Below are positions 10,152 to 20,427 of a DNA stretch of 64,000 nucleotides, one piece after another (the stretch's first letter is position 1; each line of letters opens with the position of its first letter). Made by a program: the position numbers and the translations under genes. The notes under the pieces were generated by a model, which did not search any database, was not told the origin of the DNA, and saw only the letters and a program-made list of their open reading frames with translations. The DNA is from Bacteroidia bacterium (GTDB lineage: Bacteria > Bacteroidota > Bacteroidia > Flavobacteriales > Flavobacteriaceae), in NCBI GenBank assembly GCA_030427735.1, contig JAUIBP010000001.1:248001-312000 (forward strand), written 5' to 3'.

Positions 10152-10190
10152 AAAAAATCCTTGCTTTTAATGTTAAAGCAAGGATTTTTT
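10152..10190 (+). terminator. Rho-independent terminator of the adhesin operon
   Basis: A perfect 16-bp stem (10152-10167 with 10175-10190) with a 7-nt loop. The GC core is TCCTTGC/GCAAGGA and the right arm ends in six T. It lies 43 bp past the OmpA-type gene. Because the left arm starts with six A it could also act leftward. Confidence 0.85.
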
Positions 10191-10414
10191 GTTTCTGTGA
10201 ATATTGTTTCAATACGGCGTTTTCACACAAGAATTAAACCATATAAAACTCATATACATCCTTTAAACAATCATATTCCTATCTATAATGAATTCTTTTA
10301 AAAGCTAAATTAAAGCTCGTAATGTTTTTTCTATCCCTTTATTGAGAGTATTACATAGCTTAAATGATAAGCAAAAATAAAATGTAAACATTACAACACA
10401 GTCGGTTTCTATTC

Positions 10415-10515
10415 AACGAAATTCATGCGGTTTTGCCACAAATACACAAATGTATCCAATAGTATCAAATTAATTTATTCGTGAATTAGTGGCTAAAAAA
10501 TATAGAAACTGAAAG
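10415..10515. repeat. 101-bp intergenic repeat, copy 1
   Basis: Matches copy 2 (10674-10774) at a constant offset of 259 bp with three substitutions by eye. Near its ends it carries facing arms GCCACAAATACAC (10435-10447) and GTGAATTAGTGGC (10481-10493), so it can fold as an imperfect hairpin. It has no coding potential. Confidence 0.85.
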
Positions 10516-10673
10516 CCCCTACGGAGAAAGTAAATAGTTACAATTAAAATATGTTTTAGCTGTTACATGCTCTTTTTAAATTAAAAACTTATTGTTACGA
10601 TTTGTGTAAAGTCTTCAATTAAAATGGCTCATCACAATTTAACAGAAACCAATAGGTTTTCTATACTACAATA

Positions 10674-10774
10674 AACGAAATTCATGCGGTTTTGCCACAA
10701 ATACACAAATGTATCCAATAGTATCAAATTAATTTATTCGTGAATTTGTGGCTGAAAAATATAGAAATTGAAAG
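10674..10774. repeat. 101-bp intergenic repeat, copy 2
   Basis: Second copy of the repeat at 10415. Its arms are more symmetrical than those of copy 1: GCCACAAATACAC facing GTGAATTTGTGGC. This compensating change suggests the fold matters or that this copy is closer to the parent element. Confidence 0.85.
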
Positions 10775-10846
10775 TCATCATCTAAAAGCTATATAACCAT
10801 AAACTTCTTCAATCTTTATTTTAAAGCCCACTATTAAGCATAAAAA

Positions 10847-10871
10847 AATCCCGAGAGGTTGTCTCGGGATT
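10847..10871 (-). terminator. Rho-independent terminator for the gyrA-TPR transcript
   Basis: A 10-bp stem AATCCCGAGA/TCTCGGGATT with a 5-nt loop. Read on the minus strand it is followed by a run of T (plus-strand A run at 10842-10848). It sits 26 bp past the stop of the minus-strand TPR gene. Confidence 0.85.
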
Positions 10872-10897
10872 CTTTGATAATGTAAAACTTTATTGCT

Positions 10898-12142
10898 TTA
10901 GTTAGCAGCATCTAATTTAGCTTGCACTACTTTAGCTTTATCAGTTTCACCTAACGCGTTATAAATGTTAATTAACTGTTGGTAAACGTTTGGATCTGGC
11001 TTTGCATTTTTACCAATAAAATCTTCTAGAACTTTGGCACCATCGTTAAACAAACCTGTTTTTTTAGCACGTAATTCGTCGTAACGCTTATTATCTGCAG
11101 CACTTGTACCTAGGTTATTCATTTCTGCAATAAAAGCATTACCTTCATCGATATAGGTTGTAGATAAGTTTAAAACTGCATCGGAATAATCTGGTTTTAA
11201 TGCCAATGCCTTATTAAACGCATTTCTAGCTGCATCGAAATCTTTATTCTTCAATGATATTACACCAATGTTATAATATAAATTTTCGTTATTTGGTTGC
11301 TTTTTAACCGCCTCTTCCATTAAAGATTTAAACTTATCTGTATCTTCTAATTCTAAATATAAATTAGCTTCTGTTAAAATTAAATCTACATTTTCAGGAT
11401 CGTTTTTACGTGCTTTCTTTACAGCTTCTAAAGCTTCGGCACTTTTACCTTGAGACACGTATATTAAAGCTATGTTTTTAGTAATCTCAGCTTCTTTACT
11501 TTCGGTTGTACGCTGACCTGGGTTGGAATGAGATTTAGCCTTTACATATAAATCACGTTGATTTTTAGACATGATCTCTTCTTCGCCAGATTCGATATTT
11601 GTTGCGTAATATTGCGTCTCGATACCTTTATAACCTAAATCATCTAATTTTAAATAGTGTTTTAAAGCTGTATCGTAATCTTGATCGCTTACAGCGCTAA
11701 TAGCCGCATAGTATAAATATGTAGTGTCTTGAGGCATAATGTTATACAACTGCTCAAATTCTGTAGCTGCAACAGCGTATTTTTTGTCTTTAAAATCGTT
11801 GTTCGCCTTTATTAAGTAAGTGTTTTGCATGTTTTGCTTAAACTCCTTTACTTCAGCATTCATATCGTCGCCAACCATTCCTAAGCTTTCTATCGCTTTG
11901 TTAACATCGTCTGGCGATCCGGCGCCATTTGCGTATAATGCTTCTGCTTGTAAGAAATAGTATTGCGATTTGTATTTATCATCTATTGATGATAACATAG
12001 GCTCTACTTGGTTTAAAGCTGCTTTTGCCTCAGCATAATTATTGCTTTTTATGGCCTTTTCTGCTGTTTTTAACTCTTTTTTTTGAGCTATTGCAAACGC
12101 ACTTGCAGATAAAGCTAAAGCAACTATAACTTGTTTTTTCAT
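10898..12142 (-). CDS. Periplasmic tetratricopeptide-repeat protein
   Basis: 414 residues from the ATG at 12142; a TTG three codons upstream is possible but unneeded, since the ATG begins a clean signal peptide (MKKQVIVALALSASAFAIAQ). The mature part is almost all TPR helices: AEKAIKSNNYAEAKAALN near the start, then NENLYYNIGVISLKNKDFDA and ALALKPDYSDAVLNLSTTYI in the second half, and a final repeat near the C-terminus. No enzymatic domain is seen. It lies 26 bp downstream of gyrA on the same strand and is followed by a terminator, so it is probably co-transcribed with gyrA. It is likely a protein-binding scaffold; the partner is unknown. Confidence 0.88.
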   Translation of the reverse strand: MKKQVIVALALSASAFAIAQKKELKTAEKAIKSNNYAEAKAALNQVEPMLSSIDDKYKSQYYFLQAEALYANGAGSPDDVNKAIESLGMVGDDMNAEVKEFKQNMQNTYLIKANNDFKDKKYAVAATEFEQLYNIMPQDTTYLYYAAISAVSDQDYDTALKHYLKLDDLGYKGIETQYYATNIESGEEEIMSKNQRDLYVKAKSHSNPGQRTTESKEAEITKNIALIYVSQGKSAEALEAVKKARKNDPENVDLILTEANLYLELEDTDKFKSLMEEAVKKQPNNENLYYNIGVISLKNKDFDAARNAFNKALALKPDYSDAVLNLSTTYIDEGNAFIAEMNNLGTSAADNKRYDELRAKKTGLFNDGAKVLEDFIGKNAKPDPNVYQQLINIYNALGETDKAKVVQAKLDAAN

Positions 12143-12168
12143 TGTAATCAAATTAAGTTTAAACGTTT

Positions 12169-14718
12169 TTAATTGTTTTCTAGGTTGTTATTTTCTATAG
12201 TTGAATTATCGCCATTTTCTGGTGATGTAGTTTCTATATCTTCTATAATTTCATCTTCTTCATGCATCACTTTTGCAACAGCTGCAATTGAATCAGAATT
12301 TTTTAAATTAATCAATTTTACACCTTGTGTGGCACGTCCCATAACACGCAAATCTTGTACCGCAATTCTAATTGCAATTCCAGATTTATTAATAATCATT
12401 AAGTCGTCTGTATCGGCTACACTCTTAATTGCCACTAATTTACCTGTTTTTTCTGTAATAGAAATGGTTTTTACACCTTTTCCGCCACGGTTGGTTACAC
12501 GGTATACTGGTTCTCCATCTTCTGGATCGTCTATGTACGTACGCTTTCCATATCCGTTTTCTGAAACTACCAATACCGATTCTTCCTGTGGATTTTCAAT
12601 AGCAATCATTCCAATAACCTCATCGTCTTCGCTAGCTAATGTAATACCACGAACTCCCGAAGCACTTCTACCCATAGGTCTGGTTTTGGCTTCTTCAAAT
12701 CGGATAGCTTTACCAGATTTTAAGGCCAACATCACTTGGCTGTTACCTGTGGTTAATTTGGCCTCTAACAGCTCGTCGTCTTCTTTAATGGTAATGGCAT
12801 TAATACCATTGGTACGCGGACGCGAATACTGCTCTAAAGACGTTTTTTTAACCTGACCATTTTTAGTGGCCATAATAACGTAATGGTTATTAATATACGC
12901 TTCGTCTTTCAGATCTTGAGTACAGATAAAGGCCATAACCTTATCGTCTTGCTCTATATTGATTAAGTTTTGAATAGCACGCCCTTTAGAGGTTTTAGTG
13001 CCTTCTGGTACTTCGTAAACACGCATCCAGAAACATTTACCCTTTTGAGTGAAGAACAACATGTATTGATGGTTGGTACCAACAAATAAATGCTCTAAGA
13101 AATCTTCATTTCTAGTGGTTGATGCTTTTTGGCCTACCCCTCCTCTGTTTTGTGTTTTGTATTCCGATAACGAGGTACGTTTGATATAACCCGCATGCGA
13201 AATGGTAATAACCACCTTCTCGTCAGGAATCATATCTTCTATACTTAAATCGCCACCAGCATATTCTATCGTTGAGCGACGCTCGTCTCCGTATTTTTCT
13301 TTCACCACAAGAAGTTCTTCCTTAATGATATCCATACGACGTTCTTTCTTGTCTAAGATATCTTTTAAGTCTTCTATGGTTTTCATGATTTCTTCGTACT
13401 CCGAACGCAGTTTATCTTGCTCCAGACCTGTTAATTGGCGTAATCGCATTTCTACGATAGCTTTAGCCTGAATTTCGGAAAGTTTAAAGCGCTCTATTAA
13501 TTTTTCTCTGGCTTCATCGGCATTCGATGACGCTCTAATAATGGCTATAACCTCATCAATATTATCCGATGCTATAATTAAACCTTCTAAAATATGGGCA
13601 CGTTCTTCGGCTTTACGCAATTCGTAAGTGGTACGTCTAACCACAACTTCGTGTCTGTGCTCTACGAAGTGATGTATTAAATCTTTTAAATTTAATAACT
13701 CTGGTCTCCCTTTTACTAGGGCAATATTATTTACGCTAAACGATGTTTGTAATTGCGTATATTTAAACAACTTATTTAAAACGATATTTGGAATGGCATC
13801 GCGTTTTAAAACATAAACAATACGCATACCGTTTCTGTCGGACTCGTCTCGAATGGTAGAAATGCCATCTAATTTCTTTTCGTTTACCAAATCGGCAGTT
13901 TTTTTAATCATTTCTGCTTTATTAACTTGGTAAGGAATTTCGTTAACCACTATACATTCGCGTCCGTTCACTTCCTCTATGTTCGCCTTAGCACGCATTA
14001 CAATACGCCCGCGACCAGTATGAAATGCTTCTTTTACACCATCGTAACCATAAATGGTACCTCCTGTAGGGAAATCTGGTGCTTTAATATATTTTATAAG
14101 TTCATCTATTTCGATGTCGCTATTATCTATAAAAGCTATAGTACCGTCTACCACTTCGCTTAAATTATGCGGTGGCATATTGGTAGCCATACCTACTGCA
14201 ATACCAGAAGCTCCGTTTACAAGTAAACCTGGAATACGGGTTGGAAGCACGGTTGGCTCCTGCAGGGTATCATCAAAATTTAATTTATGATCTACTGTTT
14301 CTTTATCGATATCTGCCAACATGTCTTCCGATATCTTACGCATACGTGCTTCGGTGTAACGCATTGCTGCAGGACTATCGCCATCGATCGAGCCAAAATT
14401 CCCTTGGCCATCTACCAACATATATCTTAAACTCCAATCTTGGGCCATACGTACCATGGTATCGTAAACCGACGAATCGCCGTGTGGGTGGTACTTACCA
14501 AGTACTTCCCCAACTATTCTTGCAGACTTTTTATAAGCCGAACTTGCTTTAACTCCCAATTCGTGCATTCCAAACAAAACACGTCTATGAACAGGTTTTA
14601 AACCATCTCTAACATCTGGAAGAGCACGTGACACTATGACGGACATTGAGTAATCAATGTAAGCCGTTTTCATTTCATCTTCAATATTAATTGGAATAAG
14701 CTTTTCTCCTTCTGCCAT
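12169..14718 (-). CDS. gyrA: DNA gyrase subunit A
   Basis: 849 residues. It cuts and rejoins DNA in the A2B2 gyrase that introduces negative supercoils. The N-terminal breakage-reunion domain has [20 protein letters not shown], the quinolone-determining stretch [11 protein letters not shown] with Ser82 and Asp86 (sensitive-type residues), and the catalytic tyrosine Y121 in AAMRYTEAR. The C-terminal beta-pinwheel carries a GyrA box QNRGGVGQ and [13 protein letters not shown], which marks gyrase rather than topoisomerase IV. The tail is acidic. The ATG at 14718 begins the conserved [17 protein letters not shown]. The TPR gene follows; gyrB is not in the window. Confidence 0.98.
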   Translation of the reverse strand: MAEGEKLIPINIEDEMKTAYIDYSMSVIVSRALPDVRDGLKPVHRRVLFGMHELGVKASSAYKKSARIVGEVLGKYHPHGDSSVYDTMVRMAQDWSLRYMLVDGQGNFGSIDGDSPAAMRYTEARMRKISEDMLADIDKETVDHKLNFDDTLQEPTVLPTRIPGLLVNGASGIAVGMATNMPPHNLSEVVDGTIAFIDNSDIEIDELIKYIKAPDFPTGGTIYGYDGVKEAFHTGRGRIVMRAKANIEEVNGRECIVVNEIPYQVNKAEMIKKTADLVNEKKLDGISTIRDESDRNGMRIVYVLKRDAIPNIVLNKLFKYTQLQTSFSVNNIALVKGRPELLNLKDLIHHFVEHRHEVVVRRTTYELRKAEERAHILEGLIIASDNIDEVIAIIRASSNADEAREKLIERFKLSEIQAKAIVEMRLRQLTGLEQDKLRSEYEEIMKTIEDLKDILDKKERRMDIIKEELLVVKEKYGDERRSTIEYAGGDLSIEDMIPDEKVVITISHAGYIKRTSLSEYKTQNRGGVGQKASTTRNEDFLEHLFVGTNHQYMLFFTQKGKCFWMRVYEVPEGTKTSKGRAIQNLINIEQDDKVMAFICTQDLKDEAYINNHYVIMATKNGQVKKTSLEQYSRPRTNGINAITIKEDDELLEAKLTTGNSQVMLALKSGKAIRFEEAKTRPMGRSASGVRGITLASEDDEVIGMIAIENPQEESVLVVSENGYGKRTYIDDPEDGEPVYRVTNRGGKGVKTISITEKTGKLVAIKSVADTDDLMIINKSGIAIRIAVQDLRVMGRATQGVKLINLKNSDSIAAVAKVMHEEDEIIEDIETTSPENGDNSTIENNNLENN

Positions 14719-14977
14719 CTATAAAATAATTTAGTTATCTTGTGTGTTTCAAATCGTGCTAATATAACCATTTCATCAGTCATAGCAGGCGATTTAACAG
14801 GGTTTTTGACACTTTTTATTAACAATTATCGTGCCTATATTAGTTAATAAGTAAGAGGTTAATTATTTTGATTTAATAAAGTTTTTTTTTCTATTAGCAT
14901 AAATCATATAATTTAAGGTACGCTTTTTGACTTTAGTAATATGTTTTAGTAATTTTAATGCAGAAAGGATTTAATTT

Positions 14978-17524
14978 ATGGATGATAATTTTTCACCAAG
15001 AGTAAAAGATGTAATTGCTTACAGTAAAGAAGAAGCGCTACGCTTGGGCCATGATTTTATAGGTACCGAGCACCTCATGTTGGGCCTTTTAAGAGACGGG
15101 CATGGCAAAGCTATAAATATATTAAATGCTCTAGATATCGACTTAAACCACCTAAGACGAAAAGTAGAAATTTTAAGCCCTGCAAACCCAACACTTACTG
15201 CAACTTCTAACGAAAAAAGAAATTTGCACCTTACCAGACAAGCAGAACGCGCTTTAAAAACAACGTTTTTAGAAGCCAAATTATTTCAGAGTAATTCTAT
15301 AAATACCGCACACCTACTGTTGTGCATTTTAAGGAATGAAAACGATCCTACCACTAAACTGTTAAACAAACTTAGGGTAGATTATGATAACGTTAAAGAA
15401 CAATTTAAATTTATGATTACAAACGACGACAACTATATAGAACCTAAAGCCGAATCGTTTCAAGACGACAGCGGTAGCGACGACGATGCTACAAAAGACA
15501 ATTTATTTAACTCGCCTACAGGTAAGACTAACAAAAAATCTAAAACTCCTGTTTTAGATAATTTCGGACGCGACTTAACAGCTATGGCCGAAGAAGGCAA
15601 ACTCGATCCCGTGGTAGGCCGCGAAAAAGAAATTGAACGTGTATCGCAAATTTTAAGCCGTCGCAAAAAAAACAATCCACTTTTAATAGGTGAGCCTGGA
15701 GTTGGTAAATCGGCCATTGCAGAAGGCTTAGCCAACAGAATTGTTAAGCGTAAAGTATCCCGTATCTTGTTTAACAAACGTGTGGTTACTTTAGACCTAG
15801 CAAGCCTTGTGGCCGGAACTAAATATCGCGGACAGTTTGAAGAACGCATGAAGGCTGTGATGAACGAGTTAGAAAAGAACGACGATATTATACTATTTAT
15901 AGACGAGATTCACACCATAGTAGGTGCTGGTGGCGCCACAGGAAGTTTAGATGCTTCAAACATGTTTAAACCTGCTCTAGCGAGAGGCGAAATTCAATGT
16001 GTTGGTGCTACAACATTAGACGAGTACAGACAATACATCGAAAAAGATGGCGCTCTGGAACGTCGTTTTCAGAAAGTAATTGTAGAGCCTACAAGTGTTG
16101 AAGAGACTATAGAAATCTTAAACAACATAAAAGATAAATACGAAAGTCACCATAACGTAGACTATACACCTGAGGCTATTGAGGCCTGTGTAAAATTAAC
16201 CAATCGTTATATGACCGATCGCTTTTTACCAGACAAAGCTATTGATGCCTTAGACGAAGCTGGTTCTCGAGTACACATTACCAACATTAATGTTCCTAAA
16301 CAAATTATAGAACTTGAAAAAGAGCTCGAAAAAGTTAAGGAAACTAAAACTTCTGTAGTTAAAAAACAGAAATACGAAGAGGCCGCTAAACTAAGAGACG
16401 ACGAAAAACGTCTGGAAAAAGAATTGGCAGTGGCTCAAGAAAAATGGGAGGAAGAAACCAAACAACATCGTGAGATCGTAACCGAAGACAATGTTGCCGA
16501 TGTCGTATCTATGATGACAGGAATTCCTGTAAACAGAATTGCACAAACAGAAAGCAACAAACTGGCACAGTTACCAGAACTTATTAAAGGAAAAGTAATA
16601 GGTCAGGATGAAGCCGTAGCCAAAGTCGTAAAAGCCATTCAGCGTAATCGTGCCGGACTTAAAGACCCAAATAAACCAATTGGTTCGTTTATCTTTTTAG
16701 GCCAAACAGGAGTCGGAAAAACACAATTAGCCAAAGTATTGGCCAAACAATTATTCGACAGCGAAGATGCCTTGGTTAGAATAGACATGAGCGAATACAT
16801 GGAAAAATTCGCCATTTCGAGATTGGTTGGTGCGCCTCCTGGATACGTAGGTTACGAAGAAGGCGGACAATTAACCGAAAAAATTCGTCGTAAACCTTAC
16901 GCTGTTGTGCTTCTTGATGAAATTGAAAAAGCACATCCAGATGTATTCAATATGCTATTACAAGTTTTAGACGACGGTTATTTAACCGATAGTTTAGGCC
17001 GAAAAATAGACTTCAGAAATACTATCATAATCATGACATCCAATATTGGTGCCCGTAAATTAAAAGATTTTGGTACTGGTATAGGTTTTGGAACAGCGTC
17101 TCAAAAAGCACAGGAAGACGCCAATACCAGAAGCGTTATAGAAAATGCACTTAAAAAAGCATTTGCACCAGAGTTTTTAAATAGAATTGACGATGTTATT
17201 GTATTTAACTCGCTTGAGCGCGAAGACTTGAACAAGATTATTAGAATAGAATTAGAAAAACTATTAGTACGCATTAAAGATTTAGGCTACGATTTACATC
17301 TAACAGAAAAAGCTACGAACTTTATTGCCGAAAAAGGTTTCGATAAACAATACGGCGCAAGACCATTAAAACGTGCTATTCAAAAATATATTGAAGATGC
17401 GCTTGCCGAAGAAATCATTACTGCTAAAATTCATGAAGGCGATACCATAAAAATGGATTTAGACGAAGCAGAACAAGAACTCACAATTACGATTGAAAAA
17501 ACGGAAAAACCAACAGAATCGTAA
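14978..17524 (+). CDS. clpC: ATP-dependent Clp protease ATP-binding subunit ClpC
   Basis: 848 residues, full length for a ClpC-type Hsp100 unfoldase that feeds ClpP. Domains: two Clp_N repeats (about 3-145), AAA+ 1 with Walker A GEPGVGKS (K244) and Walker B LFIDE (E310), a UVR/coiled middle domain (about 425-465, KQKYEEAAKLRDDEKRL), AAA+ 2 with GQTGVGKT and VVLLDEIEKAHP, and the C-terminal ClpB-D2-small domain. The UVR segment and lack of a long ClpB coiled coil argue for ClpC rather than ClpB. A purine-rich AGAAAGGA lies just upstream of the ATG. It is divergent from gyrA across a 259-bp gap and is followed by a terminator, so probably monocistronic. Confidence 0.96.
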   Translation: MDDNFSPRVKDVIAYSKEEALRLGHDFIGTEHLMLGLLRDGHGKAINILNALDIDLNHLRRKVEILSPANPTLTATSNEKRNLHLTRQAERALKTTFLEAKLFQSNSINTAHLLLCILRNENDPTTKLLNKLRVDYDNVKEQFKFMITNDDNYIEPKAESFQDDSGSDDDATKDNLFNSPTGKTNKKSKTPVLDNFGRDLTAMAEEGKLDPVVGREKEIERVSQILSRRKKNNPLLIGEPGVGKSAIAEGLANRIVKRKVSRILFNKRVVTLDLASLVAGTKYRGQFEERMKAVMNELEKNDDIILFIDEIHTIVGAGGATGSLDASNMFKPALARGEIQCVGATTLDEYRQYIEKDGALERRFQKVIVEPTSVEETIEILNNIKDKYESHHNVDYTPEAIEACVKLTNRYMTDRFLPDKAIDALDEAGSRVHITNINVPKQIIELEKELEKVKETKTSVVKKQKYEEAAKLRDDEKRLEKELAVAQEKWEEETKQHREIVTEDNVADVVSMMTGIPVNRIAQTESNKLAQLPELIKGKVIGQDEAVAKVVKAIQRNRAGLKDPNKPIGSFIFLGQTGVGKTQLAKVLAKQLFDSEDALVRIDMSEYMEKFAISRLVGAPPGYVGYEEGGQLTEKIRRKPYAVVLLDEIEKAHPDVFNMLLQVLDDGYLTDSLGRKIDFRNTIIIMTSNIGARKLKDFGTGIGFGTASQKAQEDANTRSVIENALKKAFAPEFLNRIDDVIVFNSLEREDLNKIIRIELEKLLVRIKDLGYDLHLTEKATNFIAEKGFDKQYGARPLKRAIQKYIEDALAEEIITAKIHEGDTIKMDLDEAEQELTITIEKTEKPTES

Positions 17525-17545
17525 TTATATAAACGTTTTAAAAGT

Positions 17546-17582
17546 AAAAAATCCCAGTAAAATTATTTTACTGGGATTTTTT
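17546..17582 (+). terminator. Terminator after clpC
   Basis: A 17-bp stem (17546-17562 with 17566-17582), core ATCCCAGTAAAA/TTTTACTGGGAT with a 3-nt loop, ending in T7. It lies 22 bp past the clpC stop. The A run on its left arm may let it also stop the convergent hutH transcript. Confidence 0.88.
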
Positions 17583-17686
17583 TATGTCTTAAATAGCAAA
17601 CAAACGCAACTGCTTCTATTACAATTCACAAGACCCTTTACACAAATAGCTGAAACTTCAAATAACGTCTTTAATACATTATTTTT

Positions 17687-19198
17687 TTAATGAAACAACT
17701 CTTCAGAATCCACACTTAAATGTTCCAAAAACTGAATAGAGTTTTCGATATCTTCATGTAAAATTCTATCATCGGTTACAAATGGTACTTCTTCTCTGTA
17801 CACACTCAATAACGACTCTATAAACGGCGACGATTTTAACGGCGCTCTTAATTGTAAAGCTTGCGAGGCGTTAAATAATTCTATTGCCAAAATACGCTCT
17901 ACATTATTTACCAGAGTAAATGCCTGCGTAGCTGCATTGGCTCCCATACTCACATGGTCTTCTTGCCCGTTACTAGACACAATACTATCTACACTAGCAG
18001 GAGTTGCCAATTGCTTATTTGTACTTACAATACTAGCTGCTGTATATTGCGGAATCATAAATCCGGAATTTAATCCAGGATTATTAACCAAAAAGGCTGG
18101 CAAGCCTCGTAAACCAGAAACCAATTGAAATGTTCTACGTTCGGAAATATTCCCCAACTCCGCCATAGCGATCTTTAAATAATCTAAAGCTAAAGCTAAA
18201 GGCTGGCCATGAAAATTACCTCCAGAAATAATTTCGTCTTCTTTTGCAAAAATATTTGGGTTATCTGTTACAGCATTAATTTCGGTTTTAAAAGTGCGCG
18301 CTACAAAGTCTAAAGTATCTTTAGTAGCACCATGTACCTGTGGTATACATCTAAATGAATACGGATCCTGTACGTGTTGCTTTTCCTGCACAATTAGTTC
18401 GCTATCTTCTAAAAATTCACGCACACGTTCTGCAGTTTTTAACTGTCCGTTATGCGGTCTAGCCAAATGCACTAAAGCATTAAACGGTTCTATTCTGCCA
18501 TCAAAAGCCTCTAAAGAAATACTTCCTATTACATCGGCTAAATACGATAATTTATAAGATTTCAATAATAGATGTACTCCATACGCACTCATAAACTGCG
18601 TTCCGTTTAACAACGCCAAGCCTTCTTTAGATCGTAATGTAATAGGCTCCCAACCAAAAGTTTCCATCACCTCTTTAGCGGCAATAATCTGCCCTTTATA
18701 AACCACCTCGCCCTTACCCAATAAAGGCAAAGACAAATGTGCTAACGGTGCTAAATCGCCAGAAGCCCCCAAAGACCCTTGCGTATACACTACCGGGAAA
18801 ATATCGTTATTATAAAATGCTACAAGCCTGTTTACGGTTTCTAATTGCACCCCACTATGGCCGTAACTTAACGATTGTATTTTAAACAACAACATAAGTT
18901 TTACAACCTCTACTGGTACAACTTCGCCAGTACCACAAGCATGCGACATAACTAAATTCTCCTGTAATTTAGTTAGGTTTTCTCTAGAAATTTTAACGTT
19001 ATACAACGAACCAAATCCGGTATTAATACCGTAAATAGGAGTAGTCTGGGCTTTCATTTTTTCATCTAAATACGTCCGGCAATCTGTAATATTTTTTACA
19101 GCTTCGTCGGATAATTTAAGACGAATATTATCTGATATTAGCTCTTGTATTTTTGATAAATCTAAAGTTTCAGACGATATATAATGATAATCTTGCAT
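17687..19198 (-). CDS. hutH: Histidine ammonia-lyase
   Basis: 503 residues from the ATG at 19198 (MQDYHYISSETLDLSKIQEL), the usual start for the family; frame extends upstream but without homology-like sequence. The MIO cofactor triad Ala145-Ser146-Gly147 lies in GSLGASGDLAPLAHLSLP. Other family blocks are YGINTGFG, QDPYSFRCIPQVHGA, TDNPNIF and NGQEDHVSMG. It deaminates L-histidine to urocanate. No hutU, hutI or hutG is nearby. It is divergent from the TlpA-like lipoprotein gene and convergent with clpC. The HAL/TAL/PAL family can switch substrate; the His residue in SHACGTGE and overall match favour histidine. Confidence 0.92.
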   Translation of the reverse strand: MQDYHYISSETLDLSKIQELISDNIRLKLSDEAVKNITDCRTYLDEKMKAQTTPIYGINTGFGSLYNVKISRENLTKLQENLVMSHACGTGEVVPVEVVKLMLLFKIQSLSYGHSGVQLETVNRLVAFYNNDIFPVVYTQGSLGASGDLAPLAHLSLPLLGKGEVVYKGQIIAAKEVMETFGWEPITLRSKEGLALLNGTQFMSAYGVHLLLKSYKLSYLADVIGSISLEAFDGRIEPFNALVHLARPHNGQLKTAERVREFLEDSELIVQEKQHVQDPYSFRCIPQVHGATKDTLDFVARTFKTEINAVTDNPNIFAKEDEIISGGNFHGQPLALALDYLKIAMAELGNISERRTFQLVSGLRGLPAFLVNNPGLNSGFMIPQYTAASIVSTNKQLATPASVDSIVSSNGQEDHVSMGANAATQAFTLVNNVERILAIELFNASQALQLRAPLKSSPFIESLLSVYREEVPFVTDDRILHEDIENSIQFLEHLSVDSEELFH

Positions 19199-19288
19199 AA
19201 CAATAAGGTATTGGGGCGCAAAATTCACCATTATTATTAAATAAAACAAACAATTGTAATTAATTAATCATTTATCGACTTAATCTCT

Positions 19289-19296
19289 TATTTTTG
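19289..19296 (+). promoter_or_regulatory. Candidate Bacteroidetes -7 promoter element (TATTTTTG)
   Basis: Matches TAnnTTTG and ends 21 bp before the ATG at 19318, giving a predicted short leader for the TlpA-like gene. A TTG triplet inside this element could be mistaken for a start codon. Confidence 0.5.
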
Positions 19297-19317
19297 AAAA
19301 AACTAAATGTACACAAC

Positions 19318-20352
19318 ATGAAAAAAACACTTATTGCTATTGGCGCATTAAGCATTATTGCTTGCCAGCAAGCCCCTAAAGAAGTTAAAGATTACGTAAC
19401 ATTTTCTGGAAAAATCACCAACCAAAATAGCGATTCTTTAATGGTTAGAAGCAGAACATATTCTAAAACCATCAAAGTGAATCAGGATGGTACTTTTAAA
19501 GACACTCTAAAAGTAGAAGCTGGACTTTATAATATATTCGATGGTTCGGAATCGTCTACCGTATTTTTGAAAAACGGCTACGACCTTAACTTAACTTTAG
19601 ACACTAAGCAATTTGACGAAACGATTACTTATACTGGTGAAGGAGCAGAAAACAGTAACTTTTTGGCCGAAAAATCATTATTGGAAGAAAAACTTTTAGA
19701 TCAAGATTTTTCGTCGATGGACATGGCCGCTTTAGATGCCAAGTTTAACGAAATAGAGACCGAATTAAATCAATTTTACAGTTCCAAAACCGATATAGAC
19801 TCCCTTGCTATTACACCATTTTCTAGTAACGTGTCTCGCATGATGGAAGGCACTAAAAAATACTACGCCAACACCATTATGTTAAAACAGGAAATGACAG
19901 GAAACCCTTCTCCTATTTTTACAGACTACGAAAATATTGATGGCAGTAAAACTTCTTTAAGCGATTTAAAAGGGAAATATGTATATATAGATGTTTGGGC
20001 AACTTGGTGCGGACCTTGTAAAGCAGAAATTCCATCGTTAAAAGCTTTAGAAAAAGAATACCACGGTAAAAACATTGCCTTTGTAAGCCTGTCTGTAGAT
20101 GACGACAGAACACATGGTGGTTCTTGGGATAAAGCCAAAGAAGATTGGAAAGCCATGGTTACCGAAAAAGAATTAGGCGGCATACAAATAATGGCTCCAG
20201 AAGGCTGGAAATCGCAATTCGTTCAAGATTATAAAATTACCGGTATTCCTAGATTCATTTTAATAGATCCTGCTGGTAATGTTGTAGACCCAAGCGCCCC
20301 AAGACCGTCGGATAATAAAATTAAAGATGTTTTTAATGCCTTGAGTATTTAA
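19318..20352 (+). CDS. TlpA-like thioredoxin-fold lipoprotein
   Basis: 344 residues. The lipobox SIIAC puts the lipidated cysteine at residue 16. The N-terminal half (about 25-195) is a DUF4369-like beta domain with a helical insert. The C-terminal half (about 200-344) is a thioredoxin fold of the TlpA/ResA/AhpC-TSA class with active site WATWCGPC (Cys231, Cys234) and a cis-Pro loop TGIPRFILID. It is an envelope thiol-disulfide reductase, probably reducing cysteines in secreted or cytochrome partners. The start is the ATG at 19318, because it directly precedes the signal peptide and sits downstream of a -7 element. A bidirectional terminator follows. Confidence 0.92.
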   Translation: MKKTLIAIGALSIIACQQAPKEVKDYVTFSGKITNQNSDSLMVRSRTYSKTIKVNQDGTFKDTLKVEAGLYNIFDGSESSTVFLKNGYDLNLTLDTKQFDETITYTGEGAENSNFLAEKSLLEEKLLDQDFSSMDMAALDAKFNEIETELNQFYSSKTDIDSLAITPFSSNVSRMMEGTKKYYANTIMLKQEMTGNPSPIFTDYENIDGSKTSLSDLKGKYVYIDVWATWCGPCKAEIPSLKALEKEYHGKNIAFVSLSVDDDRTHGGSWDKAKEDWKAMVTEKELGGIQIMAPEGWKSQFVQDYKITGIPRFILIDPAGNVVDPSAPRPSDNKIKDVFNALSI

Positions 20353-20376
20353 ATCCGAACTTCTCCATAATTCAAT

Positions 20377-20409
20377 AAAAAAAGGAGTATAAATTATACT
20401 CCTTTTTTT
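20377..20409. terminator. Bidirectional terminator between convergent genes
   Basis: A 15-bp stem (20377-20391 with 20395-20409), core GGAGTATA/TATACTCC, 3-nt loop, flanked by A7 on the left and T7 on the right. It lies between the TlpA-like gene and the minus-strand DUF2167 gene, and reads well both ways. Confidence 0.88.
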
Positions 20410-20427
20410 ATTTAGTAAAACTAAGTA

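Larger units (their letters stand above)
10109..10897. other. 789-bp gene-free region between convergent operons
   Basis: No open frame in any reading looks like a protein. It holds a strong rightward terminator at its left end, a leftward terminator at its right end, and two 101-bp direct repeats (10415-10515 and 10674-10774). The rest is AT-rich with nothing I can identify. Confidence 0.8.

Noticed and set aside
12173-14552. Plus-strand open frames opposite gyrA
   Set aside because: gyrA is unmistakable on the other strand; these products have no family features.
14719-14977. Small RNA or riboswitch between gyrA and clpC
   Set aside because: The 259 bp are AT-rich; I found no convincing conserved stem-loop set or coding frame.
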